DNA of 18,594 nucleotides. Source: CAZXFA01 sp964640085 (lineage in GTDB: Bacteria; Actinomycetota; UBA4738; HRBIN12). Below are positions 6,982 to 13,002 of the stretch, one piece after another (position 1 is the stretch's first letter; every line of letters begins with the position of its first letter). The translations under genes and the position numbers were made by a program. Below the pieces are notes generated by a model, which worked only from the letters and a program-made list of their open reading frames with translations, made no database searches and was not told the DNA's origin. The stretch spans positions 1 through 18,594 of the forward strand of contig CAZXFA010000040.1 in the NCBI GenBank assembly GCA_964640085.1. Direction: 5' to 3'.

Positions 6982-7431
6982 ATGGCGAGCGAGAACCAGA
7001 TCATCATCGTGGGCAACCTGACCGACGACCCCGAGCTGCGCTACACCCCGAACGGGGCCGCCGTTGTCAAGTTCCGCGTGGCGGTGAACCGCCGCTACAA
7101 GGACGAGTCGGGCAACTGGAAGGACGGAGACACCTCCTACTTCACGGTCAACGCGTGGCGCTCGCTGGCCGAGAACGCGGCCGAGTCCCTCACCCGGGGC
7201 ACGCGCGTCCTCGTCGCCGGCCGGCTCCAGATGCGCTCCTGGGAGACCCAGGAGGGCGACAAGCGTACGGTTGTGGAGATCGAGGCCGACGAGGTCGGGC
7301 CCAGCCTCCGCTGGGCGACCGCCAAGGTCGAGCGTCAGGGCCGCTCGAGCTCGAGCGACTGGTCCGCGCCGGCCACGGTCGGTGCCTCAACTAGAGACGA
7401 GGAGACACCGCTGGATGGCGACGAAGTCTAG
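6982..7431 (+). CDS. ssb: Single-stranded DNA-binding protein with unusual C-terminus
   Basis: SSB coats single-stranded DNA during replication and repair. The OB-fold spans about residues 3-115 (NQIIIVGNLTDDPELRYTPN, FTVNAWRSLAENAAESLTRG, VLVAGRLQMRSWE) and is followed by a short linker. ATG 6982 is chosen because GGAAGG (6968-6973) is 8 nt upstream; GTG 6973 and ATG 6976 are in-frame alternatives. The protein has 149 residues. The usual acidic tip (DDDIPF-like), which recruits partner proteins, is absent at the very end. The tail reads DEETPL followed by five extra residues, DGDEV. The last 17 nt overlap the start of rpsR in another frame. Confidence 0.95.
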   Translation: MASENQIIIVGNLTDDPELRYTPNGAAVVKFRVAVNRRYKDESGNWKDGDTSYFTVNAWRSLAENAAESLTRGTRVLVAGRLQMRSWETQEGDKRTVVEIEADEVGPSLRWATAKVERQGRSSSSDWSAPATVGASTRDEETPLDGDEV

Positions 7432-7684
7432 GAAACGGCCCCGGAAGGACAAGGACGACAAGGGCTGGCAGAAGAAGGCCAAGCGCAAGGTCTGCATCTT
7501 CTGCAAGGATCGGATCGAGTACGTCGACTACAAGGACACCGCGACGCTGCGCAGGTTCGTGTCCGAGCGCGGGAAGATCCGCGCTCGGCGCGTGACGGGC
7601 AACTGCGCCCAGCATCAGCGCGACGTCGCGGCGGCGGTCAAGAACGCGCGGGAGATGGCGCTGCTCCCGTACTCCACACGATGA
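7415..7684 (+). CDS. rpsR: 30S ribosomal protein S18, cysteine-containing form
   Basis: S18 pairs with S6 on the 16S rRNA platform. The 89-residue protein has a basic N-terminus (MATKSRKRPRK) and the core LRRFVSERGKIRARRVTG-NCAQHQR. It carries a putative zinc-binding set C27-x2-C30 and C64-x2-H67 (VCIFC and NCAQH), as in the 'C+' versions; actinobacteria often also have a cysteine-free paralogue made under zinc limitation. GAGGAG at 7399-7404 lies 10 nt before ATG 7415. The gene overlaps ssb by 17 nt and rplI by 4 nt (ATGA), so translation of the three is probably coupled. Confidence 0.96.
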   Translation: MATKSRKRPRKDKDDKGWQKKAKRKVCIFCKDRIEYVDYKDTATLRRFVSERGKIRARRVTGNCAQHQRDVAAAVKNAREMALLPYSTR

Positions 7685-8136
7685 AGGTCATCCTGCAGAA
7701 GCCCGTCGACAAGCTCGGCGCGCCCGGCGACATCGTCGAGGTTGCCGACGGCTACGCCCGGAACTACCTCGTGCCCCGCGGCCTCGCGGTGAAGGCGACC
7801 AAGGGCGGGGTCCGGCACATCGAGAGCCTGAGGCGGGCCCACACGGTCCGCGTGAACGTGGCGAAGGCCGAGGCCGAGCAGGTGGCGAGCCGGCTGATCG
7901 CGACGCCGATCAACGTGAAGGCGCACGCCGGCGAGGAGGGCAAGCTGTTCGGCAGCGTGACCCCCGCCGACATCGCCGAGGCGATCGACCGACAGGCCGG
8001 GATCCGGGTCGACCGCCACGACGTGCACCTGGACGAGCCGATCCGTTCGGTCGGCGTGCACGAGGTGCGGATCCACCTGTTCGCCGAGGTCGACCCGATC
8101 ATCTCGGTCGAGGTCGAGCCCGACGAGAGCTCCTAG
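7681..8136 (+). CDS. rplI: 50S ribosomal protein L9
   Basis: L9 binds 23S rRNA near the L1 stalk and reaches out along the ribosome. The 151-residue protein has the N-terminal RNA-binding domain (MKVILQKPVDKLGAPGDIVE) with the family signature GYARNYLVPRGLAVKAT at about 24-40. It then has a connecting helix rich in A/E/R (about 44-75) and the C-terminal domain (KLFGSVTPADIAEAI, then VHEVRIHLFAEV). ATG 7681 overlaps the rpsR stop as ATGA. It ends the ribosomal part of the cluster; a 414-bp gap separates it from dnaB. Confidence 0.97.
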   Translation: MKVILQKPVDKLGAPGDIVEVADGYARNYLVPRGLAVKATKGGVRHIESLRRAHTVRVNVAKAEAEQVASRLIATPINVKAHAGEEGKLFGSVTPADIAEAIDRQAGIRVDRHDVHLDEPIRSVGVHEVRIHLFAEVDPIISVEVEPDESS

Positions 8137-8231
8137 GTAGGTCTCCGGCCTCCGTTTGGCACGCTGAGGTCGGGGCTCGCCCTCGCTGCTCGCCTCGGCT
8201 CCGCGGACGGCCATGCTCCCCGAGGGGGCTC

Positions 8232-8396
8232 GATCTCCGGGAGCGAGGCCTGGATCGGGCTCGCTTCGAACGGGCACTCGCGGGGGCCGAGGCGATCCAG
8301 CTCGACCACCGCGTGTCGGTTCGGAGCGCGAGCGTGGTCGGCATGGATGAGGACCTCACGCGCGTGACGGTGCTGGACGAGGCCCCCCTCGGCTGA
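8232..8396 (+). other. Coding-like frame with no start: possible gene remnant
   Basis: In the gap 8137-8550 the plus-strand frame ending at TGA 8394-8396 reads like protein for about 54 codons. It begins DLRERGLDRARFERALAG and ends VTVLDEAPLG, with mostly G/C third positions, as in real genes here. There is no ATG, GTG or TTG with a Shine-Dalgarno at its upstream end; the only in-frame starts are late (GTG about 8310, ATG 8343). The stop lies 5 nt before the dyad at 8402-8450. It may be the C-terminal remnant of a lost gene or a chance open frame. I do not recognise a family. Confidence 0.25.
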
Positions 8397-8401
8397 GTCG
8401 G

Positions 8402-8450
8402 GCCGCCCGAGGGGCGTCTCCTCCCCGTCCTCCGGACCCCGTCGGGCGGC
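8402..8450 (+). terminator. Long GC-rich dyad between rplI and dnaB, candidate terminator
   Basis: GCCGCCCGA at 8402-8410 pairs perfectly with TCGGGCGGC at 8442-8450. Pairing continues inward with GGGG 8411-8414 and CCCC 8437-8440 after one bulged G (8441). The stem is thus 13 bp with a 22-nt loop. GGGGAAATAC rather than a T-tract follows it, so it would be an I-shaped terminator. Its place suggests insulation of dnaB from the ribosomal-protein operon. Confidence 0.42.
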
Positions 8451-8488
8451 GGGGAAATACACGTATGTCATTCCGCCGTGGTACACAC

Positions 8489-8516
8489 CTATCCACAGGG
8501 TTTTCCACATGTGGAA
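8489..8516. promoter_or_regulatory. Two tandem DnaA-box-like 9-mers with overlapping palindrome
   Basis: CTATCCACA (8489-8497) differs from the DnaA box TTATCCACA at one base. TTTTCCACA (8501-8509), in the same orientation 3 bp later, fits TTWTNCACA fully. The second box is part of a perfect 14-bp palindrome, TTCCACA-TGTGGAA (8503-8516). The pair sits 35-62 bp before the dnaB start. Likely roles are DnaA-dependent control of dnaB or DnaA titration. A complete origin is not supported: there are only two boxes, no clear AT-rich unwinding element and no dnaA/dnaN. Confidence 0.5.
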
Positions 8517-8550
8517 TCGCAGGTGGAGCGCGGTATGACAAGGAATCTTC

Positions 8551-10011
8551 GTGCACGAGCAGCAGGGGAAGTTTCCCCACGGGTTCTCCAATGGCATCGG
8601 GGCCGAGGGAGGCATAGCGTCTCCGGCGGTTCGGCGCGAGGGCGAGGGGGCACGGCCGGTGGTTCGGGCGGTTGAGGAGGTACGGCCGCTGCGGTCGGAC
8701 CGGGTCCCTCCGCAGAACCTCGAGGCCGAGGAGTCCGTTCTCGGATCGATGATGCTCTCGGCCGACGCGATCGCCGACGTCATCGAGATCGTCCGGCCAG
8801 CCGATTTCTACCGCTCCGCCAACGCGAAGATCTTCCAGGCCCTCCGCGAGATCTACGGGCGGGGGGACCCGGTCGACGCGATCACCGCCGTCGAGGAGCT
8901 CAAGCGCCGGGACCTGCTGGAGGAGGTGGGCGGCCACCTTTACATCCACGACCTGGTGGAGCGAGTCCCCACGCCCGCCGCCGCTGCCTCCTACGCTCGG
9001 ATCGTCGCCGAGACGGCGCTCCTGCGGCGGCTGATCGACGCGGCGGCCGACATCATGGAGATGGCCTACTCCGCACCGGCCGAGCCCGAGCGTGTCGCGG
9101 ACGAGGCCGAGCAGCGGATCTACGACGTCGCCCGGCACGACGAGAAGGAGCAGGTCGCCTCGCTCCGCGAGCTCGTCGACCAGGCGATGACCGACCTGGA
9201 GAAGATCCAGAACCGGGAGTCGGCCTTCGCCGGCACGCCCACGGGCTTCCGTGACCTCGACGCCCTCCTGTCGGGGATGCAGGCGGGCAACCTGGTCGTG
9301 GTGGCCGCCCGGCCGGGGGTCGGGAAGTCCTCGTTCGTCACCAACCTCGCCCGCAACGTCGCGGTGGAGTCCCACGCGCCGGTGGCGATGTTCTCCCTCG
9401 AGATGGCCCGCTGGGAGATCGGGATGCGGCTGCTGTGCGCGGAGGCCCGGGTGCCCTGGGACAGCATCCGGAACAGGAGGGTGGGGGCCGAGGATTGGGG
9501 CCGGATCGCCCAGGCCGCCGACGTTCTGCACGACGCGCCCCTGTTCATCGTCGACTCGGGGAACGTCACGCTCGTCGACATCCGCGCGAAGGCTCGGCGC
9601 CTAGCGAAGCGGCGGGCGGGCCTCGGCTTGATCATCGTCGACTACCTCCAGCTGATGTCGCATACGCGGCGGGTGGACAATCGCCAGCAGGAGATCGCCG
9701 AGATCAGTCGCGGGCTGAAGCTCTTGGCGAAGGAGCTCGAGATCCCGGTGATCGCCGTCTCGCAGCTGAACCGCGACCCCGAGCGCCGCCAGGACAAGCG
9801 GCCGCAGCTCTCCGACCTCAGAGAATCCGGGGCCATCGAACAGGACTCGGACGTCGTGATGTTCATCCACCGGGACGACCAGGACCCGGCGAAGAAGGGC
9901 CTGGCGGACCTGATCGTGGCCAAGCACCGGAACGGGCCCACCGACACGCTCCAACTCACCTTCCTGCCGCACCTCACGCAGTTCCGCAACTACGCGCCGG
10001 CGTCGGCGTGA
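8551..10011 (+). CDS. dnaB: Replicative DNA helicase DnaB
   Basis: The hexameric helicase that unwinds DNA at the replication fork. It has 486 residues. The N-terminal domain begins at about 50 (RVPPQNLEAEESVLGSMM), and the RecA-like ATPase carries Walker A ARPGVGKS (253-260), FSLEM, and Walker B IIVDYLQLM (361-369). DNA-contact and arginine-finger regions (VSQLNRDPERRQDKRPQLSD, ESGAIEQDSDVV) follow. No intein interrupts the usual insertion sites. The start at GTG 8551 is supported by AAGGA at 8540-8544 with 6-nt spacing. This gives about 50 weakly conserved N-terminal residues; a later GTG near residue 37 is the alternative. DnaA-box-like sites lie just upstream. Confidence 0.97.
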   Translation: MHEQQGKFPHGFSNGIGAEGGIASPAVRREGEGARPVVRAVEEVRPLRSDRVPPQNLEAEESVLGSMMLSADAIADVIEIVRPADFYRSANAKIFQALREIYGRGDPVDAITAVEELKRRDLLEEVGGHLYIHDLVERVPTPAAAASYARIVAETALLRRLIDAAADIMEMAYSAPAEPERVADEAEQRIYDVARHDEKEQVASLRELVDQAMTDLEKIQNRESAFAGTPTGFRDLDALLSGMQAGNLVVVAARPGVGKSSFVTNLARNVAVESHAPVAMFSLEMARWEIGMRLLCAEARVPWDSIRNRRVGAEDWGRIAQAADVLHDAPLFIVDSGNVTLVDIRAKARRLAKRRAGLGLIIVDYLQLMSHTRRVDNRQQEIAEISRGLKLLAKELEIPVIAVSQLNRDPERRQDKRPQLSDLRESGAIEQDSDVVMFIHRDDQDPAKKGLADLIVAKHRNGPTDTLQLTFLPHLTQFRNYAPASA

Positions 10012-10056
10012 TCCCTCGACCGGGGTGCCGGTAGGGAGGTCGGGATCCCGGTTGCC

Positions 10057-10085
10057 TTGACGCGTGCACCCCGAGTGCGTACTCT
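10057..10085 (+). promoter_or_regulatory. Near-consensus promoter of the membrane protein-regulator operon
   Basis: TTGACG (10057-10062), a 17-bp spacer and TACTCT (10080-10085) form one of the two clearest promoters in the window. Transcription would begin near 10092 and give a leader of about 50 nt. The -10 lies inside the inverted repeat at 10079-10099. Confidence 0.65.
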
Positions 10086-10099
10086 GTACGGCAGAGTAC
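10079..10099. promoter_or_regulatory. Perfect 8-bp inverted-repeat operator over the -10
   Basis: GTACTCTG (10079-10086) and CAGAGTAC (10092-10099) are perfect inverted repeats around TACGG. The left arm contains the -10 hexamer, so a bound dimer would block polymerase. The obvious candidate is the winged-helix regulator at 10789-11115, by autorepression. A hairpin terminator for dnaB is a less likely reading because the promoter spacing is so good. Confidence 0.6.
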
Positions 10100-10142
10100 T
10101 TTGTGAGGCGAACCCTCGGACCTGACGGGGGGAGTGATGGCG

Positions 10143-10802
10143 GTGGCAGACGTTAGAGACCTGGACCGTCTCGAGAGGAAGGCGTTTCGGAGGTTCTACG
10201 AGGACGGGATCTTCGACATGTTCCTTGGCACGATGTTGGGGCTCATGCCGGCGTTGTCAGTCCTCGACCGTTGGGTGCCGAACGAGACGGTGCGCCTCCT
10301 GGCCACGATCGCCTTCTTCGCGGGTCTGATCGCGATCTTCATCATCCCCCGTCGGCGCCTGCTGAGGTCTCGGCTTGGCGACTTCCGCCCCGGTCCGCGT
10401 CGGCGCCGGATGATCGGCGGCGCGCGACTCGTGCTGCTCGGATCCGTGTTCGTCGGACTGGCGGCCTGGGCCGTGGCCGCCGCCGTCTACGCGGATGGGG
10501 GGACCTCGACCGTTCTCGATGTGGTATTCCCACTCCTGTGGGTCGTCAGCGCCGTGGTGGTCTTCGCCGCGATGGCGTACTTCCTCGACGTCCCTCGTTT
10601 CGCGCTCTACGGTCCGCTCTTCGGCACGGCCCTCCTCATGGCAGAGGTGCCCCGCCTGGCCTTGGACATCGAGGTGCCTTTGTCGGCCGCGTTCGGGATC
10701 CCCGGAGCGTTGATCGTCGCGATCGGTTCGTGGAAGCTCGCTCGGTTCCTGAGGACCTATCCGGTACAGCCGCGAGAGCCCGCCGCGGATGGGCGAACCT
10801 GA
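10143..10802 (+). CDS. Multi-pass membrane protein of unknown function, co-transcribed with regulator
   Basis: About 219 residues and not assigned to a named family. A short charged N-terminus (ADVRDLDRLERKAFRRFYED) is followed by about six hydrophobic segments: roughly 30-45, 50-70, 92-117, 124-148, 155-170 and 178-200 counted from the upstream ATG. A strongly basic loop (FRPGPRRRRM) lies between the second and third, probably cytoplasmic. GTG 10143 is favoured because GGGGGGAG (10127-10134) is 8 nt upstream; GTG 10134 and ATG 10137 are too close to it. The 3' end overlaps the regulator gene by 14 nt. Small membrane proteins paired with PadR/HTH_34-like regulators are common, which suggests a stress or transport role, but nothing here shows a substrate. 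Confidence 0.75.
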   Translation: MADVRDLDRLERKAFRRFYEDGIFDMFLGTMLGLMPALSVLDRWVPNETVRLLATIAFFAGLIAIFIIPRRRLLRSRLGDFRPGPRRRRMIGGARLVLLGSVFVGLAAWAVAAAVYADGGTSTVLDVVFPLLWVVSAVVVFAAMAYFLDVPRFALYGPLFGTALLMAEVPRLALDIEVPLSAAFGIPGALIVAIGSWKLARFLRTYPVQPREPAADGRT

Positions 10803-11115
10803 CACGAGGACCGGCTCAGCGACGGGCCTGGATCGGCTGATCCATGAGCCGGCCAGGCTATCCATCATGGCCAACCTCTTCGTCGTGGACAGCGCGAGCG
10901 CCACGTACCTGCTGCAGCAGACCGGTCTCACGTGGGGCAACCTGGCATCACATCTGGCAAGGCTCGAGGACGCCGGCTACATCGACGTCGAGAAGACCTT
11001 CAAGCGGAGACGGCCGCACACCACCCTCCGCCTCACGGCTGCAGGCCGCCGTGCCTTCACCGCCTACCGGAACCAGATCCTCCGGGCGCTGGTTCCGGAG
11101 ACGGACGGGGGATGA
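10789..11115 (+). CDS. Winged-helix regulator (HTH_34/PadR-like)
   Basis: A small DNA-binding protein of 108 residues. Residues about 14-95 fit the winged-helix family often labelled HTH_34: LDRLIHEPARLSIMANL (helix 1), a helix-turn-helix ending GLTWGNLASHLARLEDAGYI (recognition helix about 49-60), the wing DVEKTFKRRRPHTTLRLT, and AAGRRAFTAYRNQ as the dimer helix. The start ATG 10789 overlaps the upstream gene by 14 nt, so it is probably translated by coupling. No ligand domain or metal site is seen. It is the best candidate to bind the inverted repeat in the promoter of its own operon. Confidence 0.85.
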   Translation: MGEPDTRTGSATGLDRLIHEPARLSIMANLFVVDSASATYLLQQTGLTWGNLASHLARLEDAGYIDVEKTFKRRRPHTTLRLTAAGRRAFTAYRNQILRALVPETDGG

Positions 11116-11199
11116 CGAAGGAACGCAGCGCACGTCCAACGCGGGGAGTCGTGCAGGCGGGTCGCCTCGTCATAGGCGCTCGCTGGCGCTTGTCAGCCG

Positions 11200-11880
11200 A
11201 TGAAGATCGACGGGAGGCGAGTGCGGGCGATCCGTCGGCGGCTGCTCAGGCACTTCGGCGACCTCGAGCCGCCGCGGCGGACGGACCCGCTCGAGGAGCT
11301 GATCCTCACCGTGCTCTCGCAGCACACGAGCGACGCGAACGCCGGTCGTGCGTTCGAGGGGCTGCGCTCCAGGTTCCCGACCTGGGGCGAGGTCGCGCGA
11401 GCCCGGCCCTCGGCGGTCGCCGACGCGATCCGCTCCGGCGGGCTCGCGAACACGAAGGCGCCGAGGATCCAGGCGATCCTCCGCGAGATCCGCGAGCGCG
11501 ACGGACGGTTCGACCTCGCGCGTCTCCGCCGCCTCCCCGACGAGGAGGTGGTCCGCTACCTCACCTCGCTGCCCGGCGTGGGACCGAAGACGGCGGCCGT
11601 GGTGCTCGCCTTCGCCCTCGGGCGGCCCACGATCCCTGTGGACACGCACGTGCACCGCGTCGCGAAGCGCCTCGGACTCGTCGGGACGAAGACGAACGCC
11701 GAGAAGGCGCATCGGGAGCTCGAGGATCTCGTCCCCTCGGAGCTCAAGGTGCCACTGCACGTGGGGCTGATCCGGCTCGGCCGCGAGATCTGCAAGGCGG
11801 GGAGGCCGCGGTGCGAGGACTGCCCGCTCGCGGAGCTGTGCCCGACCGCACCGGGCGTGCTCGCGACGCCCTTGGGGTAG
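11200..11880 (+). CDS. nth: Endonuclease III (DNA glycosylase/AP lyase)
   Basis: A base-excision repair enzyme that removes oxidised pyrimidines and nicks the abasic site. It has 226 residues. The helix-hairpin-helix LPGVGPKTA has the catalytic lysine K130, and the catalytic aspartate is D148 in PVDTHVHR. The C-terminal [4Fe-4S] cluster ligands are C198-x6-C205-x2-C208-x5-C214, the classic spacing. VLSQHTSD replaces the usual LLSAQ-TD, a variant seen in Nth-like proteins. ATG 11200 is the first start after an in-frame TAG, but no Shine-Dalgarno is visible. It lies 84 bp after the regulator, with no clear promoter of its own. Confidence 0.95.
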   Translation: MKIDGRRVRAIRRRLLRHFGDLEPPRRTDPLEELILTVLSQHTSDANAGRAFEGLRSRFPTWGEVARARPSAVADAIRSGGLANTKAPRIQAILREIRERDGRFDLARLRRLPDEEVVRYLTSLPGVGPKTAAVVLAFALGRPTIPVDTHVHRVAKRLGLVGTKTNAEKAHRELEDLVPSELKVPLHVGLIRLGREICKAGRPRCEDCPLAELCPTAPGVLATPLG

Positions 11881-11889
11881 CACGGCGCC

Positions 11890-11895
11890 TACGAT
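11890..11895 (+). promoter_or_regulatory. -10 box for a probable leaderless transcript
   Basis: TACGAT is followed by 6 nt and then the GTG start at 11902. A TAnnnT box ending 6 nt before the start codon places transcription initiation on or at the GTG itself, the arrangement typical of leaderless actinobacterial mRNAs. The lack of a Shine-Dalgarno fits. Confidence 0.5.
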
Positions 11896-11901
11896 GACCC
11901 G

Positions 11902-12819
11902 GTGGCGACCGAGCTCGACATCGTGACGGGGGCGTTCGGATACACGGGGCGGCACGTGGCCGCGCGACTCCTCGAGAAGGGCCGCCGGGTCCGCACCCTG
12001 ACCGCTCACCCCGACCGTCCGAACCCGTTCGGGGATCGGATGGAGATGGCGCCGCTCGACCTCGACCGCCCGGAACGCCTCGTCGAGGATCTGCGCGGGG
12101 CGACCACCCTGTACAACACGTGCTGGATCCGGTTCCCCCGCGGCGAGGTCACGTTCGAGCGCGCGGGGGAGCGCAGCCTCAACCTGATGGGGGCCGCGCG
12201 CGAGGCCGGCGTCCGTCGGATCGTCCACGTGAGCATCACGAACCCATCCGAGGACTCGCCCTTCGCGTACTTCCGCGGCAAGGCGAGGGTCGAGCGCGCC
12301 ATCGTGGGGTCGGGGCTCGGGTATGCGATCGTGCGACCCACCGTGATCTTCGGTCGCGAGGACATCCTGCTCAACAACATCGCCTATCTGTTGCGTCGCC
12401 TGCCGGTCTTCGGGATCCCCGGTTCCGGCTCCTACCGGATCCGACCGGTCTCGGTGGAGGACGTGGCGGACCTGTGCGTGCGGGGCGGATCCGGCTCGCA
12501 CGACGAGACGATCGACGCGGTGGGGCCGGAGACCTTCACGTTCGAGGAGCTCGTGCGGCTGATCGCGCGGACCGTCCGGAGCCGCGCTCTGATCGTCCAC
12601 GTGCCGCGGGCCGTCGCCCTGGCCGCGGCGACCGCCATCGGCCGCGTCGTGGGGGACGTCGTGGTCACCGCCGACGAGCTCGACGGCCTGATGGCCGAGC
12701 TCGTGACCACGGACGGTCCGTCCTCGGGCACGCGCTCCCTCGGCGAGTGGTTGCAGCGGAACTCCGCGACGGTGGGGACGCGGTACGCCTCCGAGGTCGG
12801 ACGCCACTACCGCGCGTGA
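11902..12819 (+). CDS. NAD(P)-binding Rossmann protein (NmrA/atypical SDR)
   Basis: A 305-residue Rossmann-fold protein of the atypical short-chain dehydrogenase group (NmrA-like, also related to the NDUFA9-like branch). The dinucleotide site is TGAFGYTG (residues 9-16), later than usual only by a few residues. Further hallmarks are APLDLDRPERL after the third strand, VRRIVHVSITNP, a YFRGK (Y123-x3-K127) motif in the active-site place, and IVRPTVIFG. The C-terminal part (RIRPVSVEDVADL, VGPETFTFEELVRLI) is the substrate or partner region. The substrate cannot be inferred. GTG 11902 starts 21 nt after nth ends, behind its own -10. The tRNA-Gly gene is convergent. Confidence 0.85.
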   Translation: MATELDIVTGAFGYTGRHVAARLLEKGRRVRTLTAHPDRPNPFGDRMEMAPLDLDRPERLVEDLRGATTLYNTCWIRFPRGEVTFERAGERSLNLMGAAREAGVRRIVHVSITNPSEDSPFAYFRGKARVERAIVGSGLGYAIVRPTVIFGREDILLNNIAYLLRRLPVFGIPGSGSYRIRPVSVEDVADLCVRGGSGSHDETIDAVGPETFTFEELVRLIARTVRSRALIVHVPRAVALAAATAIGRVVGDVVVTADELDGLMAELVTTDGPSSGTRSLGEWLQRNSATVGTRYASEVGRHYRA

Positions 12820-12833
12820 CCGCACCCGATCGG

Positions 12834-12904
12834 AGCGGGCGAGGGGAATCGAACCCCCGTTTCGAGCTTGGGAAGCTCGCGTTCTGCCATTGAACCACGC
12901 CCGC
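12834..12904 (-). tRNA. tRNA-Gly (anticodon CCC)
   Basis: Read on the minus strand, the acceptor stem is GCGGGCG with CGCCCGC. The D arm is GTTC/GAAC around AATGGCA. The anticodon stem CGAGC/GCTCG holds loop TTCCCAA, so the anticodon is CCC (codon GGG). A 4-nt variable loop is followed by T-arm GGGGG-TTCGATT-CCCCT. The discriminator base is T and the genome continues CCG, so the 3' CCA is not encoded. It lies 14 nt beyond the convergent SDR gene. Confidence 0.96.
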
Positions 12905-12908
12905 GTGG

Positions 12909-12928
12909 CCGGTCGCCGCGGCGACCGG
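12909..12928. repeat. Perfect 20-bp palindrome in the tRNA-Gly leader
   Basis: CCGGTCGCCG is followed directly by its reverse complement, giving a perfect 20-bp palindrome. It starts 4 nt upstream of the tRNA 5' end and ends 6 bp from the -10, so it would form a hairpin at the extreme 5' end of the precursor. It might guide 5' processing, bind a dimeric protein, or stop transcription coming from the plus strand. Confidence 0.6.
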
Positions 12929-12934
12929 GACCAC

Positions 12935-12940
12935 AGTGTA
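12935..12940 (-). promoter_or_regulatory. -10 element of tRNA-Gly
   Basis: The minus strand reads TACACT, 30 nt before the mature tRNA 5' end and the same hexamer as proposed for panB. Initiation would fall at about 12928, the outer edge of the palindrome. No good -35 match is seen. Confidence 0.45.
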
Positions 12941-12966
12941 GCGAGCCCGACCGGACCCGGGCGACC

Positions 12967-12975
12967 TGCTAGCCT
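12967..12975 (+). promoter_or_regulatory. Extended -10 of trpD
   Basis: TGCTAGCCT (TGn-TAnnnT) lies 27 nt before the trpD ATG, predicting a leader of about 20 nt. It is divergent from the tRNA-Gly -10, with 26 bp between the two boxes. Confidence 0.45.
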
Positions 12976-13002
12976 CCGGGCCTGACCCGACCCGCCGGTG
13001 AG

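Noticed and set aside
8451..8550. Chromosomal origin of replication before dnaB
   Set aside because: Only two DnaA-like boxes are present, no clear AT-rich unwinding stretch, and no dnaA, dnaN or rpmH is nearby.
8356..9531. A 391-codon open frame antisense to dnaB
   Set aside because: Antisense of a highly conserved gene, with no family motifs and no ribosome-binding site.
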